Shown: piece by piece, positions 5,431-5,431 of the stretch | How positions within the stretch are numbered: the stretch's first letter is position 1 | How the letters are laid out: the number at the start of each line of letters is the position of its first letter | DNA from: JAFGCL01 sp964492335 | Lineage (GTDB): Bacteria > Chloroflexota > Dehalococcoidia > UBA2247 > RBG-13-53-26 | Length of the DNA stretch: 5,431 nt | Direction: 5' to 3' | Assembly: GCA_964492335.1 (NCBI GenBank) | Contig: CAZBJX010000043.1 | Span: 1-5,431 of the forward strand | Notes under the pieces: model-generated | The model's database searches: none | What the model saw: only the letters and a program-made list of their open reading frames with translations | What the model was told of the DNA's origin: nothing | Made by a program: the position numbers and the translations under genes

Positions 5431-5431
5431 G

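Overview
This is a GC-rich bacterial window with strong G/C third-position preference. It carries a CoA-transferase operon, an acyl-CoA synthetase alpha-type protein, an unrecognised conserved-looking protein, a decayed IS200/IS605-type transposon remnant and the tRNA-lysidine synthase gene tilS. High GC, an NDP-forming acyl-CoA synthetase alpha homologue next to an acetoacetate-type CoA-transferase, and a TnpB remnant with a GDVRDIRKD signature together suggest an anaerobic or thermophile-related lineage such as Chloroflexota (Dehalococcoidia-like). That assignment is inference from gene style; a high-GC Firmicute remains possible.

Layout. Positions 1-654 (minus) encode CoA-transferase subunit B, cut by the window edge only a few residues before its expected end. 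Positions 666-1451 (minus) encode subunit A, directly upstream in the same operon. Positions 1452-1768 are a divergent intergenic region with a sigma-70-like promoter facing the CoA-transferase operon, a perfect 22-bp palindrome and a perfect TATAAT facing right. Positions 1769-3193 (plus) encode a CoA-binding/succinyl-CoA-ligase-like protein that keeps the phosphohistidine motif but has no ATP-grasp partner in view. It converges on a 252-residue protein of unknown function (3264-4022, minus) that appears to be read from a leaderless GTG transcript. Positions 4023-4407 hold that gene's promoter, an IS605-like hairpin, a G10 tract beside a second TATAAT, and a TnpB fragment. Positions 4408-5430 (plus) encode TilS.

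Function. Subunits A and B would move CoA between acyl-CoA and a (3-oxo)acid. The divergent protein belongs to a family that links acyl-CoA cleavage to NTP formation, or runs in reverse as acid activation. The two transcription units could therefore share an acyl-CoA pool and be co-regulated from the palindrome-bearing region. TilS modifies tRNA-Ile(CAU) and has no functional link to these genes. I see no CRISPR array, tRNA, rRNA or defence system. The least explained parts are the HQxxH protein, the leaderless-type promoters and the palindrome.
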